From NCBI GenBank assembly GCA_902520885.1, contig CABYPW010000001.1, positions 1 through 64,000 of the forward strand: a stretch of DNA of 64,000 nucleotides. Direction: 5' to 3'. The stretch's first letter is position 1; each line of letters begins with the position of its first letter. The translations under genes and the position numbers were made by a program. The stretch is from an uncultured SAR116 cluster alpha proteobacterium (lineage in GTDB: Bacteria > Pseudomonadota > Alphaproteobacteria > Puniceispirillales > Puniceispirillaceae). The notes below the pieces were generated by a model. It searched no databases and was not told the origin of the DNA. It saw nothing but the letters and a program-made list of their open reading frames with translations. Of the stretch, positions 1 to 8,671 are shown piece after piece.

Positions 1-1
1 A

Positions 2-556
2 AAAATAATATCTGGAATTTTGAATGGTTCTATCCCTCGTTCTGAACGTCTGCAAATCTATGAGAATGCAAAAGACCAAATAAGAAGAGGATTAAACCCA
101 GAAATTGCACGCGAGGTTATGCACATAATTGATACTACTGCCGTCCCTCCCCTTCAGGCGGAATATGTTTTTATGGGATATTGCCCAGATGCAAAACTTG
201 AAAACAGACAAGATGACATTTGGATTAAGGACGGAATTTGCGAATACAACTGGGTTTCTGATTCTAAACAACTTTCTAAATTTGATCAGATAATGGTTGG
301 AGACACCATAATATTAAAGAAGCGGGAGATTTTTGGTGAAACTATGAAAATTCATGCACATGGCAGAATTACTAAACGAGAAACTTCAGATATCACAAAA
401 AAAATCTATTTTAGAGTTGATTGGAGAGTGCCAAAAGAGTTTTTAATAGTACCGTTGATGGGGTGCAACTCAACTGTTAACCCTCGAATTATTGAAAATG
501 TAGAGCGTGAAATGCATGAAGATTTTTGGGCATGGTTAAAAGAAGGTATAAAATAA
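2..556 (+). CDS. Partial hypothetical protein (C-terminal part), probably on an integrated element
   Basis: The reading frame is open from the first complete codon of the window to a TAA at 554-556, so this is probably the C-terminal part of a longer protein rather than a gene starting at the TTG at 20. About 184 residues are visible. The stretch after roughly residue 80 has an alternating beta pattern (DTIILKK, HAHGRITKR, YFRVDWRVPKEF) that loosely resembles PUA/EVE-like modules found in some restriction and modified-base-reader proteins; this is only an impression. No catalytic motif is visible. It lies just left of a truncated tRNA-Arg that looks like an attachment site, so it is probably cargo at the right end of a mobile island. 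Function unknown. Confidence 0.6.
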   Translation, partial: KIISGILNGSIPRSERLQIYENAKDQIRRGLNPEIAREVMHIIDTTAVPPLQAEYVFMGYCPDAKLENRQDDIWIKDGICEYNWVSDSKQLSKFDQIMVGDTIILKKREIFGETMKIHAHGRITKRETSDITKKIYFRVDWRVPKEFLIVPLMGCNSTVNPRIIENVEREMHEDFWAWLKEGIK

Positions 557-609
557 AAACAAAATTAATTGCCTTAGCAGTTTTTTGATAATTTTATACG
601 ACTACTGCA

Positions 610-629
610 TGACACAGTATTGACACAGT
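610..629. repeat. Tandem direct repeat TGACACAGT, 11-bp period
   Basis: TGACACAGT occurs at 610-618 and again at 621-629, two copies one helical turn apart. They lie about 65-85 bp left of the tRNA-Arg fragment. Short direct repeats at this distance from a core site are typical of integrase or excisionase arm-binding sites, but that role is inferred from position only. Confidence 0.5.
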
Positions 630-647
630 GCGTTAGTCAAGTATGCT
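620..647 (+). promoter_or_regulatory. Candidate sigma-70-type promoter
   Basis: TTGACA at 620-625 is a perfect -35 hexamer, followed after 16 bases by TATGCT at 642-647 as a plausible -10. The -35 overlaps the second TGACACAGT repeat, so a protein bound there could compete with polymerase. It points toward the truncated tRNA; no complete gene lies immediately downstream. Confidence 0.35.
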
Positions 648-693
648 ATATACGTAAACAGGATCTGTGTAAAAACAATTACTTACATGGGAA

Positions 694-756
694 AATGGAT
701 AGAGCGCTGCCCTCCGAAGGCAGAGGTCAGAGGTTCGAATCCTCTCGGGTGCGCCA
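694..756 (+). tRNA. tRNA-Arg(CCG) 3' fragment, 5' half missing (putative attR)
   Basis: From about 694 the sequence matches a tRNA-Arg: second half of the D arm (GGATAGAGC), anticodon stem CTGCC/GGCAG around loop CTCCGAA (anticodon CCG), T arm with GGTTCGAATCC, acceptor 3' strand CGGGTGC at 746-752, discriminator G and encoded CCA at 754-756. The matching 5' acceptor strand (GCACCCG) and the first half of the D arm are absent upstream, so no cloverleaf can form. A T7 run follows the CCA. This is what remains on the far side when an element integrates into a tRNA 3' end and restores the intact tRNA at its other junction. The element would lie to the left of this site. Confidence 0.75.
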
Positions 757-905
757 TTTTTTTCTAAAATAGAAATTGATTAGTGCCCTTAAATATAATT
801 TGCTTATACCAAAAAGGAATTAGTGATTTGTATTGCAACGTAATGAAAGCAAAATTAAAGATTAAATTACTCTTACTTTAAACTTTGCGATGAAATTTAT
901 AAAGC

Positions 906-1865
906 ATGAATAACATGACTAATATCAAGGTAACAAACAAGGATATGTCGTCTGCGACTTATCGAGATGTTTTGCGGTCATTATCAAGGGATGAAAAACG
1001 CCGGCTAGTTAGACTAACTAATTATCATGGTTTCCTCTGGCTCTTTGCACATTTTACATTAATAGCATGTATGGCATGGGCTAGTTTTTATTACACTGGC
1101 TTTTTTGGTTGGCTGGCGATTGCAGGGCAGGGCATAGGATTAAGTTTTCTTTTTTGTGCCATGCATGAGTGTAGTCATGGAACTGCCTTTAGAACCACAA
1201 TCCTCAATAAGCTAATTTCATCATTTTTGGGATTACTTTTATTCATAGGGCCCCGTTGGTTTCAGTATTTTCATGCTGCACATCACCGCCATACACAAGA
1301 TCCAGCGCTTGATCCTGAACTTGCTATTTCAAAACCGAAAACTTGGTGGCAATATCTTTTTCACCTCACTGGTATCATGATCTGGACTTCAAACCTCAGA
1401 GCATTGTTATTTAATGCGATAAGAACCCCAAAGCATTCTTTTATTCCTCCATCATCCCAATATCGCATTAAGACAGAAGCACGACTAATGCTCCTGACCT
1501 ATACTTTTATATTTACTGGAGCAGTAATTTTAGCACCTCAGTATATTTTGCAGTTTTGGCTTCTACCGCTTTTATTAGGTCAGCCTTTCCTGAGGTTATT
1601 TTTGCTGGCAGAACATGCTGGATGTTCCCATGAACCAGACATGCTGAAGAACAGCCGAACCACCCACACCAATCCTCTTGTATTATTCCTGTCATGGAAC
1701 ATGCCTTTTCACACCGCGCATCACAGCTTTCCAGCTGTACCATTTCATCAGCTACCTAAGTTTCATCAGCATATCGCAAAATACAAAGCAGTTACAGCAA
1801 ATGGATATTCTACTTTTCATCGCTTCTATACGAAGCGCTTTCTTAATGAAAAAATTCCGTCTTGA
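906..1865 (+). CDS. Fatty acid desaturase family membrane protein
   Basis: A 319-residue integral-membrane di-iron enzyme of the fatty acid desaturase/hydroxylase superfamily. The three histidine boxes are present: HECSH at residues 87-91, HAAHHRH at 123-129 and HTAHH at 269-273, with an extra EHAGCSH near 236. Hydrophobic stretches at about 43-64, 68-85, 103-118 and 195-230 fit the usual two-hairpin topology. It inserts a double bond or hydroxyl into a lipid or carotenoid-like substrate using O2; the substrate cannot be told from sequence. ATG at 906 is chosen, though ATG at 915 is equally possible. It stands alone, right of the putative att site, so it belongs to the chromosomal side. No Shine-Dalgarno sequence is obvious. 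Confidence 0.85.
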   Translation: MNNMTNIKVTNKDMSSATYRDVLRSLSRDEKRRLVRLTNYHGFLWLFAHFTLIACMAWASFYYTGFFGWLAIAGQGIGLSFLFCAMHECSHGTAFRTTILNKLISSFLGLLLFIGPRWFQYFHAAHHRHTQDPALDPELAISKPKTWWQYLFHLTGIMIWTSNLRALLFNAIRTPKHSFIPPSSQYRIKTEARLMLLTYTFIFTGAVILAPQYILQFWLLPLLLGQPFLRLFLLAEHAGCSHEPDMLKNSRTTHTNPLVLFLSWNMPFHTAHHSFPAVPFHQLPKFHQHIAKYKAVTANGYSTFHRFYTKRFLNEKIPS

Positions 1866-2319
1866 TAAGATATCACTTATTTACGCTCCTATGCTTCTAA
1901 AAAAGCGGGGGCAAGAACGCGGTCCTCACAAAAAGAAGCAGATTTGCTTTGGTTAAAATCACACGAAATTTTTGATCACAGGTTCCACAGTAATAACTGA
2001 TTATATTAGAAATACACGACGAATCAATAAACTCACACCAAACAATGTGTTATATCAGCGTAAGTTTACTTTAACATACCTATATTATTGATAAATTTAA
2101 ATTATATTAAAAAAGTAATTAAATTCCATTCAATTTATAAATAGTTTTTTAACTCTCACTACTTTTCTTAAATTAAACAACAGATTCAGTATGTTATATA
2201 ATTATTAGTTATTTATTTAAATTATCCTTTAAATTTAGGTTTTTTACTTGTTTTAATTTGAGTGTATTAGTGTATTGTTTTAAACTTTTTATTATGCTGT
2301 AAGACGGAAAATCATTATA
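1866..2319. other. AT-rich intergenic stretch, nothing recognised
   Basis: About 450 bases of strongly AT-rich sequence between the desaturase and the methyltransferase. An open frame near its left end (to 1956) is an out-of-frame continuation over the desaturase 3' end and is not credible. No hairpin with a T tract, RNA gene or repeat was recognised. Confidence 0.5.
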
Positions 2320-2949
2320 GTGAGATGTAGTGTCTGTCATTCAATTAATACCGAAATATTTACGGAACTCGACTCAAAAACATACTGGGAATGCCTCAGC
2401 TGTTATGCCAAGTTTTTGGATAGTTCTCATTTCCTTTCGGAAGATGAGGAATACGCTCATTATTGTACCCATCAAAACGAAATTTATGACCCAGATTACC
2501 GTCAATTTTTATCAAAACTTTCTATACCCCTTAAACGCTATTTAATAGCGCATAGTGAAGGCCTTGATTATGGCTGCGGTCCAGGACCTGCACTTTCAGT
2601 AATGCTTCAGGAAGATGGTTATAAAATGTGCAAATATGATCCATTTTTTTTTCGAGACAAAAAGATATTTTTAAAACAATTTGACTTCATTACCTGTAGC
2701 GAAACAGCTGAGCATTTTCATAATCCAAATTATGAATTTATTACACTCGATAATATGCTCAAACCATCAGGCATCCTTGGCATCATGACAAATTTCCTCA
2801 CTAAAGACATGGTTTTCGAAAATTGGTTTTACAATAAAGACCCCACACATGTTGTTTTCTATTCACCCGTTACATTCGAAATTATAGCAAAACAACGAGG
2901 CTGGAGGATACAATTCATAGATGCCAACATTGTAATCTTTAAAAAATAA
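2320..2949 (+). CDS. Class I SAM-dependent methyltransferase with N-terminal zinc ribbon
   Basis: A 209-residue protein with a GTG start at 2320. The N terminus carries two CxxC pairs (CSVC at 3-6, CLSC at 26-29), a zinc-ribbon often found in front of sugar or small-molecule methyltransferases. A SAM-binding glycine motif (DYGCGPGP, about residues 83-90) and an ITCSETAEHF segment (about 124-133) follow, as in the Methyltransf_23/13 type. The substrate is unknown. The gene is isolated: 450 bases upstream and more than 500 downstream are non-coding. It is probably cytosolic. The family call is fairly secure; the role is not. Confidence 0.75.
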   Translation: MRCSVCHSINTEIFTELDSKTYWECLSCYAKFLDSSHFLSEDEEYAHYCTHQNEIYDPDYRQFLSKLSIPLKRYLIAHSEGLDYGCGPGPALSVMLQEDGYKMCKYDPFFFRDKKIFLKQFDFITCSETAEHFHNPNYEFITLDNMLKPSGILGIMTNFLTKDMVFENWFYNKDPTHVVFYSPVTFEIIAKQRGWRIQFIDANIVIFKK

Positions 2950-3014
2950 GAATCGTGTGAAACAAATATTTTTTCAACACCTTTAGAAAAAATTTTTTAT
3001 GGGTGCTATTTTAC

Positions 3015-3050
3015 GGTGTATAAGGATAACATATGGGCTAATCCTACACC
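3015..3050 (+). terminator. Bulged inverted repeat, possible terminator of the methyltransferase gene
   Basis: GGTGTA-TAA-GGAT (3015-3027) pairs with ATCCTACACC (3041-3050), a 10-bp stem with a 3-base bulge and a 13-base loop, followed by TTCTTTTC. It lies 65 bases after the methyltransferase stop. It could be a weak terminator or part of a structured small RNA ending at the stronger terminator downstream. Confidence 0.4.
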
Positions 3051-3176
3051 TTCTTTTCACCTGATGAAAATAATATATTTTGCCCTGGAATCAATTTGTA
3101 TCTTCGAAAAAAAAATGTCTAAATTTGGAATATGTTTGAGTTTACGAATTCAAACTTTAGGGGGAAAAGTAGGAAA

Positions 3177-3205
3177 GGGGTAGTTTTCGAACTGCCCTTT
3201 TTTTT
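3177..3205 (+). terminator. Strong Rho-independent terminator
   Basis: GGGTAGTT (3178-3185), a TTCG tetraloop (3186-3189) and AACTGCCC (3190-3197) form an 8-bp stem with one G-T pair, followed by T8. This is a textbook intrinsic terminator on the plus strand. The nearest upstream gene ends 230 bases earlier, so it may end a small non-coding transcript instead. Confidence 0.8.
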
Positions 3206-3327
3206 GGTGCACTAAATTTTGCATCACATGTAGCAATTCTTAGCACTATGCCAACAACGGGTAAATTTGTAGTATATAATGGTCATTTATTCCTCCCTAA
3301 ATGATGACCTAAAAAAGTAGTATGTAG

Positions 3328-3349
3328 GGGGATAGTTAAAGCTATCCCC
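3328..3349. terminator. Perfect 8-bp hairpin between converging genes
   Basis: GGGGATAG (3328-3335) and CTATCCCC (3342-3349) are perfect inverted repeats around TTAAAG. There is no T tract on either side. It sits between a plus-strand gene and a minus-strand ORF, where a bidirectional terminator would be expected, but a protein-binding site is equally possible. Confidence 0.4.
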
Positions 3350-3482
3350 TAATACTTCTGTTATTCTTGAAAGACTAGTGGGAATAATGGAATGATTATT
3401 GTGTTCGGAAACCCCATTAAAATATACTCATACACTCACTTTTTTAGTAAAAGACTATCGTAATTTTAATAACATAAAAAAA

Positions 3483-3695
3483 TCAAGTGTCTAGTTTCGA
3501 GGCACAATTGGTGCAAAGCAACTTTCCGGTATCTAATATTTTTGTGTAAAATGGAGGATTGTATTCAGCCTGTAGTTCATTGTCACAGCCATCACAACCA
3601 TATTTATTATATTGATGGTATGTTCTGCCTTCATAAATAGTGGCCGTACCCATTATTATTTGTAGTTGCTTTTCCATATCTATTTTTCTGACCAA
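3483..3695 (-). CDS. Small putative zinc-ribbon protein
   Basis: An open frame of 70 codons, or 64 if the ATG at 3677 (MEKQLQ) is used. The only recognisable trait is a pair of CxxC motifs (CDGC and CTNC) about 24 residues apart, which could bind one zinc. No family is recognised and no neighbour suggests a job. The paired cysteines argue weakly for a real gene; length and isolation argue against. Confidence 0.35.
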   Translation of the reverse strand: MVRKIDMEKQLQIIMGTATIYEGRTYHQYNKYGCDGCDNELQAEYNPPFYTKILDTGKLLCTNCASKLDT

Positions 3696-3874
3696 CGTAA
3701 TTATAATTGAAGGATAAACATATTTAAATTTAAAAAAAATAAATTTTTGTCCCTATTCGATGTATTAGATAAATTCTCTGTAGCCTTAATACTAAATCCT
3801 TCACACCAAGCTTGCAAAATATATAAAAATAAAGTTTTATCCATTATGACTTAAAATTGGAAATCTAGATATTC

Positions 3875-5410
3875 ATGACCACAAAGCCAGTACTATTAGA
3901 AAGTCGTGAGATAAGTAAATCATTTGGTTCTTTTTTGGCCAACGACGGTATCAACTTCAACATTCTTGAAGGTGAAATTCATGGATTGCTTGGCGAAAAC
4001 GGGGCTGGGAAATCAACCTTTGTAAAAATGGTCTATGGTTTATTAGAGCCAAGTAATGGAACGTTCTACTGGAATGGCAAAAAAATAATAATCGCAAGGC
4101 CACAAGAAGCAAGAAATTTTGGCATTGGAATGGTGTTCCAACATTTTACATTATTCCCAACACTAACGGTAATAGAAAATATTCAACTTGCATTAAATGA
4201 CTATTTCGCCACTCATGAATTAAGAGACACAATAAACAAAAAATCTGCTGAGTTCGGAATAACAGTTGACCCTGATATTTACATTCGAGATCTATCCGTG
4301 GGGGAGCAACAGCGTGTAGAAATTTTGAGGTGTCTTCTACAAAACCCAAAATTATTGATTATGGATGAACCAACTTCAGTCTTGACTCCTCAGGAGAGCG
4401 AACAACTTTTTTCAGTACTGAAAAAGCTATCGAAAACTGGGTGTTCTATTTTATTTATATCTCATAAGTTAAAAGAAATAAAAAAAATAACTCAGCGGGC
4501 TACAATTCTTAGAAGGGGTTGCGTTGTAAGTACCGTGGAAACAGCAGACGTATCAACTGAACAACTTGCAAAAATGATGGTTGGCAGCAACCCACAAAAT
4601 GTAAAACCAAAAACTGCAAAAAAAAGTGGTGATATTTTGGTCAGAATATCTGGATTGAACAGACCTGCAGATAATCCATTTGCAACCGCTCTTGATAACA
4701 TTAGTCTCAATGTGAAAGCCGGTGAAATCAAAGGGATAGCGGGGATCGCGGGAAATGGCCAAAGCGAACTTATGGAAGTTCTCTCAGGGGAATGGCGTTC
4801 AACTGAAAATATCGACGTTTTTAATGTTCTTGGGACTGATATTAGAAATTATAGCCCACATAAAAGACGTCAATTAGGTGTTGGTTTCTTGCCGGAAGAA
4901 CGACATGGTCACTCTGCTGTTATAAACATGAAACTGACTGAGAATACTTTGTTGACAAACCATAATAATCCCGTCATCCAAAGAAATAATATTGTCAAAA
5001 ATGAAAACCTTGAGAAACTGACCACGAATATAGTTGATAAGTATGATGTTAGAACCCCGTTTCAAAACCCTCACGCAAGCTCTCTATCAGGTGGAAATTT
5101 GCAAAAATTTGTTGTTGGACGAGAAATAATAAAAAAACCTAAAGTATTTTTCGTTGCTCAGCCAACCTGGGGCGTAGATATTGGCGCCACAAAATCTATT
5201 CGAAATTCACTTATTGACCTTGCTAATGATGGTTGCGGTATCATAGTGATTTCACAAGATTTAGAGGAGTTATTCGAGCTTGCAGATAACATATGTGTCT
5301 TATTCAGAGGTAAACTTTCCGACAGTAAGCCGCTCCAAGAACTAAACTCCGAAAAAATTGGCATGCTCATGGGTGGGGAAGATTTGTATTCTGAAAGTCA
5401 AGGTCATTAA
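3875..5410 (+). CDS. ABC transporter ATP-binding protein, BMP/nucleoside-purine type
   Basis: A 511-residue protein with two ATPase domains in tandem, as in sugar and NupO/YufO-type nucleoside importers. The first domain has Walker A GENGAGKST (40-48), signature LSVGEQQ (140-146) and Walker B LLIMDEP (160-166). The second (from about 255) has the degenerate GNGQSE loop and LSGGNLQK signature typical of the C-terminal half in this family. It would energise the two permeases that follow. The gene begins a tight run: the next ORF starts 3 bases after its stop. With the binding protein at 7543 and a purine-degrading cluster downstream, the likely substrate is a nucleoside or free purine. Confidence 0.9.
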   Translation: MTTKPVLLESREISKSFGSFLANDGINFNILEGEIHGLLGENGAGKSTFVKMVYGLLEPSNGTFYWNGKKIIIARPQEARNFGIGMVFQHFTLFPTLTVIENIQLALNDYFATHELRDTINKKSAEFGITVDPDIYIRDLSVGEQQRVEILRCLLQNPKLLIMDEPTSVLTPQESEQLFSVLKKLSKTGCSILFISHKLKEIKKITQRATILRRGCVVSTVETADVSTEQLAKMMVGSNPQNVKPKTAKKSGDILVRISGLNRPADNPFATALDNISLNVKAGEIKGIAGIAGNGQSELMEVLSGEWRSTENIDVFNVLGTDIRNYSPHKRRQLGVGFLPEERHGHSAVINMKLTENTLLTNHNNPVIQRNNIVKNENLEKLTTNIVDKYDVRTPFQNPHASSLSGGNLQKFVVGREIIKKPKVFFVAQPTWGVDIGATKSIRNSLIDLANDGCGIIVISQDLEELFELADNICVLFRGKLSDSKPLQELNSEKIGMLMGGEDLYSESQGH

Positions 5411-5413
5411 GTT

Positions 5414-6508
5414 ATGTTTTATTTAACGCCGAGAAAAGAAATATCACTTTTTTTTACAATATCTATTCCCGTTATTTCTATCTTACTCACAATTATCTTT
5501 GGGTTCTTTATATTTAGTGTTTTAGGCTATGATCCTGGTAAAGCACTTTACCATTTTTTTATGTCCCCTCTATCGCGCTTAGACAAAATAGCTGATTTAT
5601 TCGTAAAGGCCTGTCCTCTCATGATCATAGGTACAGGACTAGTACTCTGTTTCAGAGCAAATATTTGGAATATTGGCGCAGAAGGACAGTTGATTATGGG
5701 TGCTGTCTTTGCTGGTGGACTTGCGTTATCATTTTCAGAAACCCAATCTCTCTGGTTATTACCTGCCATGGCCATTTTTTCATTTATTGGTGGGGCTTTA
5801 TGGGCATTATTCCCAGCACTCCTTAAGATAAAACTTCGTACAAATGAAATCCTAGTAACATTAATGCTTACTTATGTTGCAAGTTTGTTCTTGGATTGGC
5901 TTGTCAGAGGACCATGGCGAAGTCCAACATCTTTTGGTTTTCCTCTAACAAAATACTATCCTGACGTGGGGTTAATTTCTAAAATTTATTTTCCGGGCAT
6001 TGGCAATATTAGTCAACTACACTGGGGTGTTTTCGTAGCTATTTTAATTTGTCTTCTATGCTGGTTTGCGATGGAAAAGACAGTTTTTGGTTTTCAAATT
6101 AAACTTATAGGTGATAGCCCTCAGGCTCTTCGATTTTCAGGCTTTAACGAATCTAAAACAACTATAGCATTATTTATTATTTCTGGGGGACTAGCTGGTT
6201 TGGCAGGAATGATTGAGGTATCTGCAAATATTGGTCAATTACAACCTAACATTTCTTTTGGTTATGGATTTACTGCTATAATTGTTGCCTTTCTTGCACG
6301 TTTAAATCCTGCAGCTGTAATAATATCAGGTCTGTTAATTGCCCTTATCGAGGTAGGAGGAGATTCTGCCCAAATTGCTTTAGCCATTCCAAAGGTAGTT
6401 ACTGGTGTGTTCAAGGGAATACTCTTATTTTTTCTACTTGCCGGTGAAACTTTAACAAAATATGAGATTGGATTTAATTACCACCAAAAGAGTAGTTTAA
6501 ATGATTGA
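5414..6508 (+). CDS. ABC transporter permease, nucleoside/purine type (NupP/YufP-like)
   Basis: A 364-residue inner-membrane protein with about ten hydrophobic helices, of the BPD_transp_2 family (as in sugar and nucleoside importers). The NIGAEGQLIMGAVFAGG segment near residue 90 is typical. It starts 3 bases after the ATPase stop and overlaps the second permease by 8 bases, indicating translational coupling. It should form the heterodimeric pore with the next gene product. It is longer than the second permease because of an N-terminal extension with one more transmembrane segment, usual for the first permease of this type. Confidence 0.88.
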   Translation: MFYLTPRKEISLFFTISIPVISILLTIIFGFFIFSVLGYDPGKALYHFFMSPLSRLDKIADLFVKACPLMIIGTGLVLCFRANIWNIGAEGQLIMGAVFAGGLALSFSETQSLWLLPAMAIFSFIGGALWALFPALLKIKLRTNEILVTLMLTYVASLFLDWLVRGPWRSPTSFGFPLTKYYPDVGLISKIYFPGIGNISQLHWGVFVAILICLLCWFAMEKTVFGFQIKLIGDSPQALRFSGFNESKTTIALFIISGGLAGLAGMIEVSANIGQLQPNISFGYGFTAIIVAFLARLNPAAVIISGLLIALIEVGGDSAQIALAIPKVVTGVFKGILLFFLLAGETLTKYEIGFNYHQKSSLND

Positions 6509-7409
6509 TGCACTTGTTCTAACAATCTTAATGACATCTGTACCCCTAATCCTAGCAGCCACAGGGGAACTTGTTGTTGAACGCAGTGGTGTTTTAAATC
6601 TTGGCCTAGAAGGAATGATGCTTATGGGAGCTGTATCTGCTTTTGCTCTAACTTATATATCAGGAAGTTTGCTGGTTGGATTACTTGCTGGTATTATATC
6701 TGGTTGTCTCACAGCAGCTATTTTTGGATTCTTCGTTTTAGGACTTGCTACAAACCAGGTTGCTACTGGTCTTGCTTTAACAATTTTTGGAACGGGTCTT
6801 TCTGGTTTAATTGGCTCTGATTTTGTGGGTAAAGCCATTGAAGGTCTTCCAACATTATTTCCAGAAACTTTCAGCAATTTGCCCATCATAGGAGTGTTTT
6901 TTGCGTTAGACGCAGTTGCATACTTATCCCTTTTTATTGTATTTCTTGTTTGGATATTTTTGTTTAAATCTAAATACGGATTGATTCTCCGAGCCTGCGG
7001 AATTAGCCATAACAGTGCCCATTCACTTGGTTACAAGGTTTTAACTGTAAGATGGTGTTCTATACTATTTGGGGGTATGATGGCTGGTTTAGGAGGGGCT
7101 TATCTCCCATTAATGTTAACACCCCATTGGTCTGAAGGAATGACAAGTGGGCGCGGATGGATCGCTTTAGCCTTAGTCGTTTTTGCATCTTGGATGCCCT
7201 CAAGAATTATTTATGGCGCGATATTGTTTGGAGCCATTACTATAATGCAGCTTGCAGGACAAGCACGTGGCTGGACAATTCCACCCCAATTTTTATCATC
7301 TCTTCCTTATATTGCCACTATTTTCGTGCTTGTTTTAATATCTAGCAAAGGAACTGCAAAGTACTTAGCACCTTCTGATTTAACCAGACCGTTTATTTCA
7401 TCAAAATAA
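6501..7409 (+). CDS. ABC transporter permease, nucleoside/purine type (NupQ/YufQ-like)
   Basis: A 302-residue inner-membrane protein, the second permease of the pair. It carries the family-typical GVLNLGLEGMMLMGA segment near residue 30 and about eight transmembrane helices. The ATG at 6501 lies inside the previous gene (8-base overlap). The binding-protein gene follows after a 133-base gap containing a T-rich tract, so it may have its own promoter or be expressed at a different level. ABC family and partnership are secure; the exact purine or nucleoside carried is inferred from the downstream catabolic genes. Confidence 0.88.
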   Translation: MIDALVLTILMTSVPLILAATGELVVERSGVLNLGLEGMMLMGAVSAFALTYISGSLLVGLLAGIISGCLTAAIFGFFVLGLATNQVATGLALTIFGTGLSGLIGSDFVGKAIEGLPTLFPETFSNLPIIGVFFALDAVAYLSLFIVFLVWIFLFKSKYGLILRACGISHNSAHSLGYKVLTVRWCSILFGGMMAGLGGAYLPLMLTPHWSEGMTSGRGWIALALVVFASWMPSRIIYGAILFGAITIMQLAGQARGWTIPPQFLSSLPYIATIFVLVLISSKGTAKYLAPSDLTRPFISSK

Positions 7410-7542
7410 TTAAAAGCGACTGCATTAGCCTAATTTTTGAACAGAGTTAGGATGCCTTACCTAAATTGATTTACCCACTAGTTTTTTTTTAATATTATAG
7501 AGTATGCTTATAAAAAATTTTTAGTAACTTGAGGTTTGAAAA

Positions 7543-8664
7543 ATGAAAAATAATAGATTTATAATATTCGCAGGGTTATTAGCAATTATTGCTTTCGTTT
7601 TCTATTTTACTACCAACGTAGACCAGGTAGAGGATAAGGAAACGAAAATGAAAGTTGCTTTTGTGTATCTTACTAATCCAGGAGACCATGGCTGGACATA
7701 TGCTCATGAGGTTGGCCGCCAACAAGTGCAAGAACACTTTGGCGATAAAGTTGAGACATCTTATGTTGAGAATGTTCCAGAAGGACCAGACGCAACTCGT
7801 GTTATCCGTGAGCTTGCACAAAATGGTAATGATATGATTTTTACTACTTCATTTGGCTACATGGAACCGACCTTAAAAGTTGCTAAAGAATTTCCAAATA
7901 TTAAATTCGACCATATCACTGGCTATATGCGTGCTGAAAATATGGCTACTGGTAATATTCGCTTTTATGAAGGGCGTTATGTTCAAGGAGTTGTGGCAGG
8001 CTTAACAACCAAATCAAACAAAATTGGTTATGTCGCAGCTTTCCCAATTCCAGAAGTTATTCAAGGTATAAACTCATTTGCACAAGGTTTAAAAAGCGTA
8101 AATAAAAATGCAACTATTTCAGTAGTTTGGGCAAATACATGGTATGACCCTGTTAAAGAGGGAGACGCAGCAAAGGTGCTCATTGCAGAGGGAGCAGATG
8201 TACTAGCACAACATACAGATAGTCCAGCTATGTTACAAACAGCTGAAAAAGCTGGTGTTTATGGATTTGGTCAATCATCCGATATGCATGAATTTGCTCC
8301 TAATGCACAGCTTTTTGCATCTGTAAATAATTGGGGGCCTTACTATATTGCTCAAATTCAAAAAGCTATGGATGATTCTTGGACTACTGGCGAAGGACCT
8401 GACCACTGGGCGGGAAATACCTGGAAAGGGCTTAGCGAAGACTTCCTAGTTTTAACTGACTTTAAAAATATGCCTTCTAATGTAGCTAAAGCCGCTCAAG
8501 AAGCTAGAGATGGAATTGCAAATGGAAGTATTAATATATTTTCTGGTCCTATGATGGATAATGAAGGCAATCAAATTCTTGCAAGTGGAGAAGTTCTAGA
8601 TGACGGAGGACTTTGGGCAATGAATTATTATGTCGATGGTGTGATTGGCAAAATACCTAATTAA
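7543..8664 (+). CDS. BMP-family substrate-binding protein (PnrA/Med-like), purine or nucleoside binding
   Basis: A 373-residue periplasmic binding protein. An N-terminal hydrophobic segment (residues 5-23) acts as signal peptide or anchor. There is no lipobox cysteine, unlike PnrA/BmpA lipoproteins, which suggests a soluble or uncleaved form as usual for proteobacterial members. The mature part opens with KVAFVYLTNPGDHGWTY, the typical BMP start, and contains a WANTWYDPVKEGDAAK segment conserved in members near purine genes. It should deliver substrate to the preceding ATPase and permeases. It ends just before a strong hairpin (8672-8712) that may protect its mRNA and boost its level relative to neighbours. 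Confidence 0.88.
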   Translation: MKNNRFIIFAGLLAIIAFVFYFTTNVDQVEDKETKMKVAFVYLTNPGDHGWTYAHEVGRQQVQEHFGDKVETSYVENVPEGPDATRVIRELAQNGNDMIFTTSFGYMEPTLKVAKEFPNIKFDHITGYMRAENMATGNIRFYEGRYVQGVVAGLTTKSNKIGYVAAFPIPEVIQGINSFAQGLKSVNKNATISVVWANTWYDPVKEGDAAKVLIAEGADVLAQHTDSPAMLQTAEKAGVYGFGQSSDMHEFAPNAQLFASVNNWGPYYIAQIQKAMDDSWTTGEGPDHWAGNTWKGLSEDFLVLTDFKNMPSNVAKAAQEARDGIANGSINIFSGPMMDNEGNQILASGEVLDDGGLWAMNYYVDGVIGKIPN

Positions 8665-8671
8665 TTAAACA

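Larger units (their letters stand above)
2950..3482. other. Non-coding region with three structured elements
   Basis: No convincing ORF on either strand across about 530 bases. It holds the bulged inverted repeat at 3015-3050, the terminator at 3177-3205 and the perfect hairpin at 3328-3349. The interval of roughly 3000-3205, ending in a strong terminator without a matching gene, is a candidate small RNA; I do not recognise it as 6S, SRP RNA or tmRNA. Confidence 0.4.

Noticed and set aside
1513-1743. 76-codon minus-strand ORF inside the desaturase gene
   Set aside because: Shadow of the well-supported desaturase frame; no independent motif.
3015-3205. Known RNA gene (6S, SRP, tmRNA) in the non-coding region
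   Set aside because: None of the diagnostic sequences of these RNAs was found; left as an unnamed candidate.
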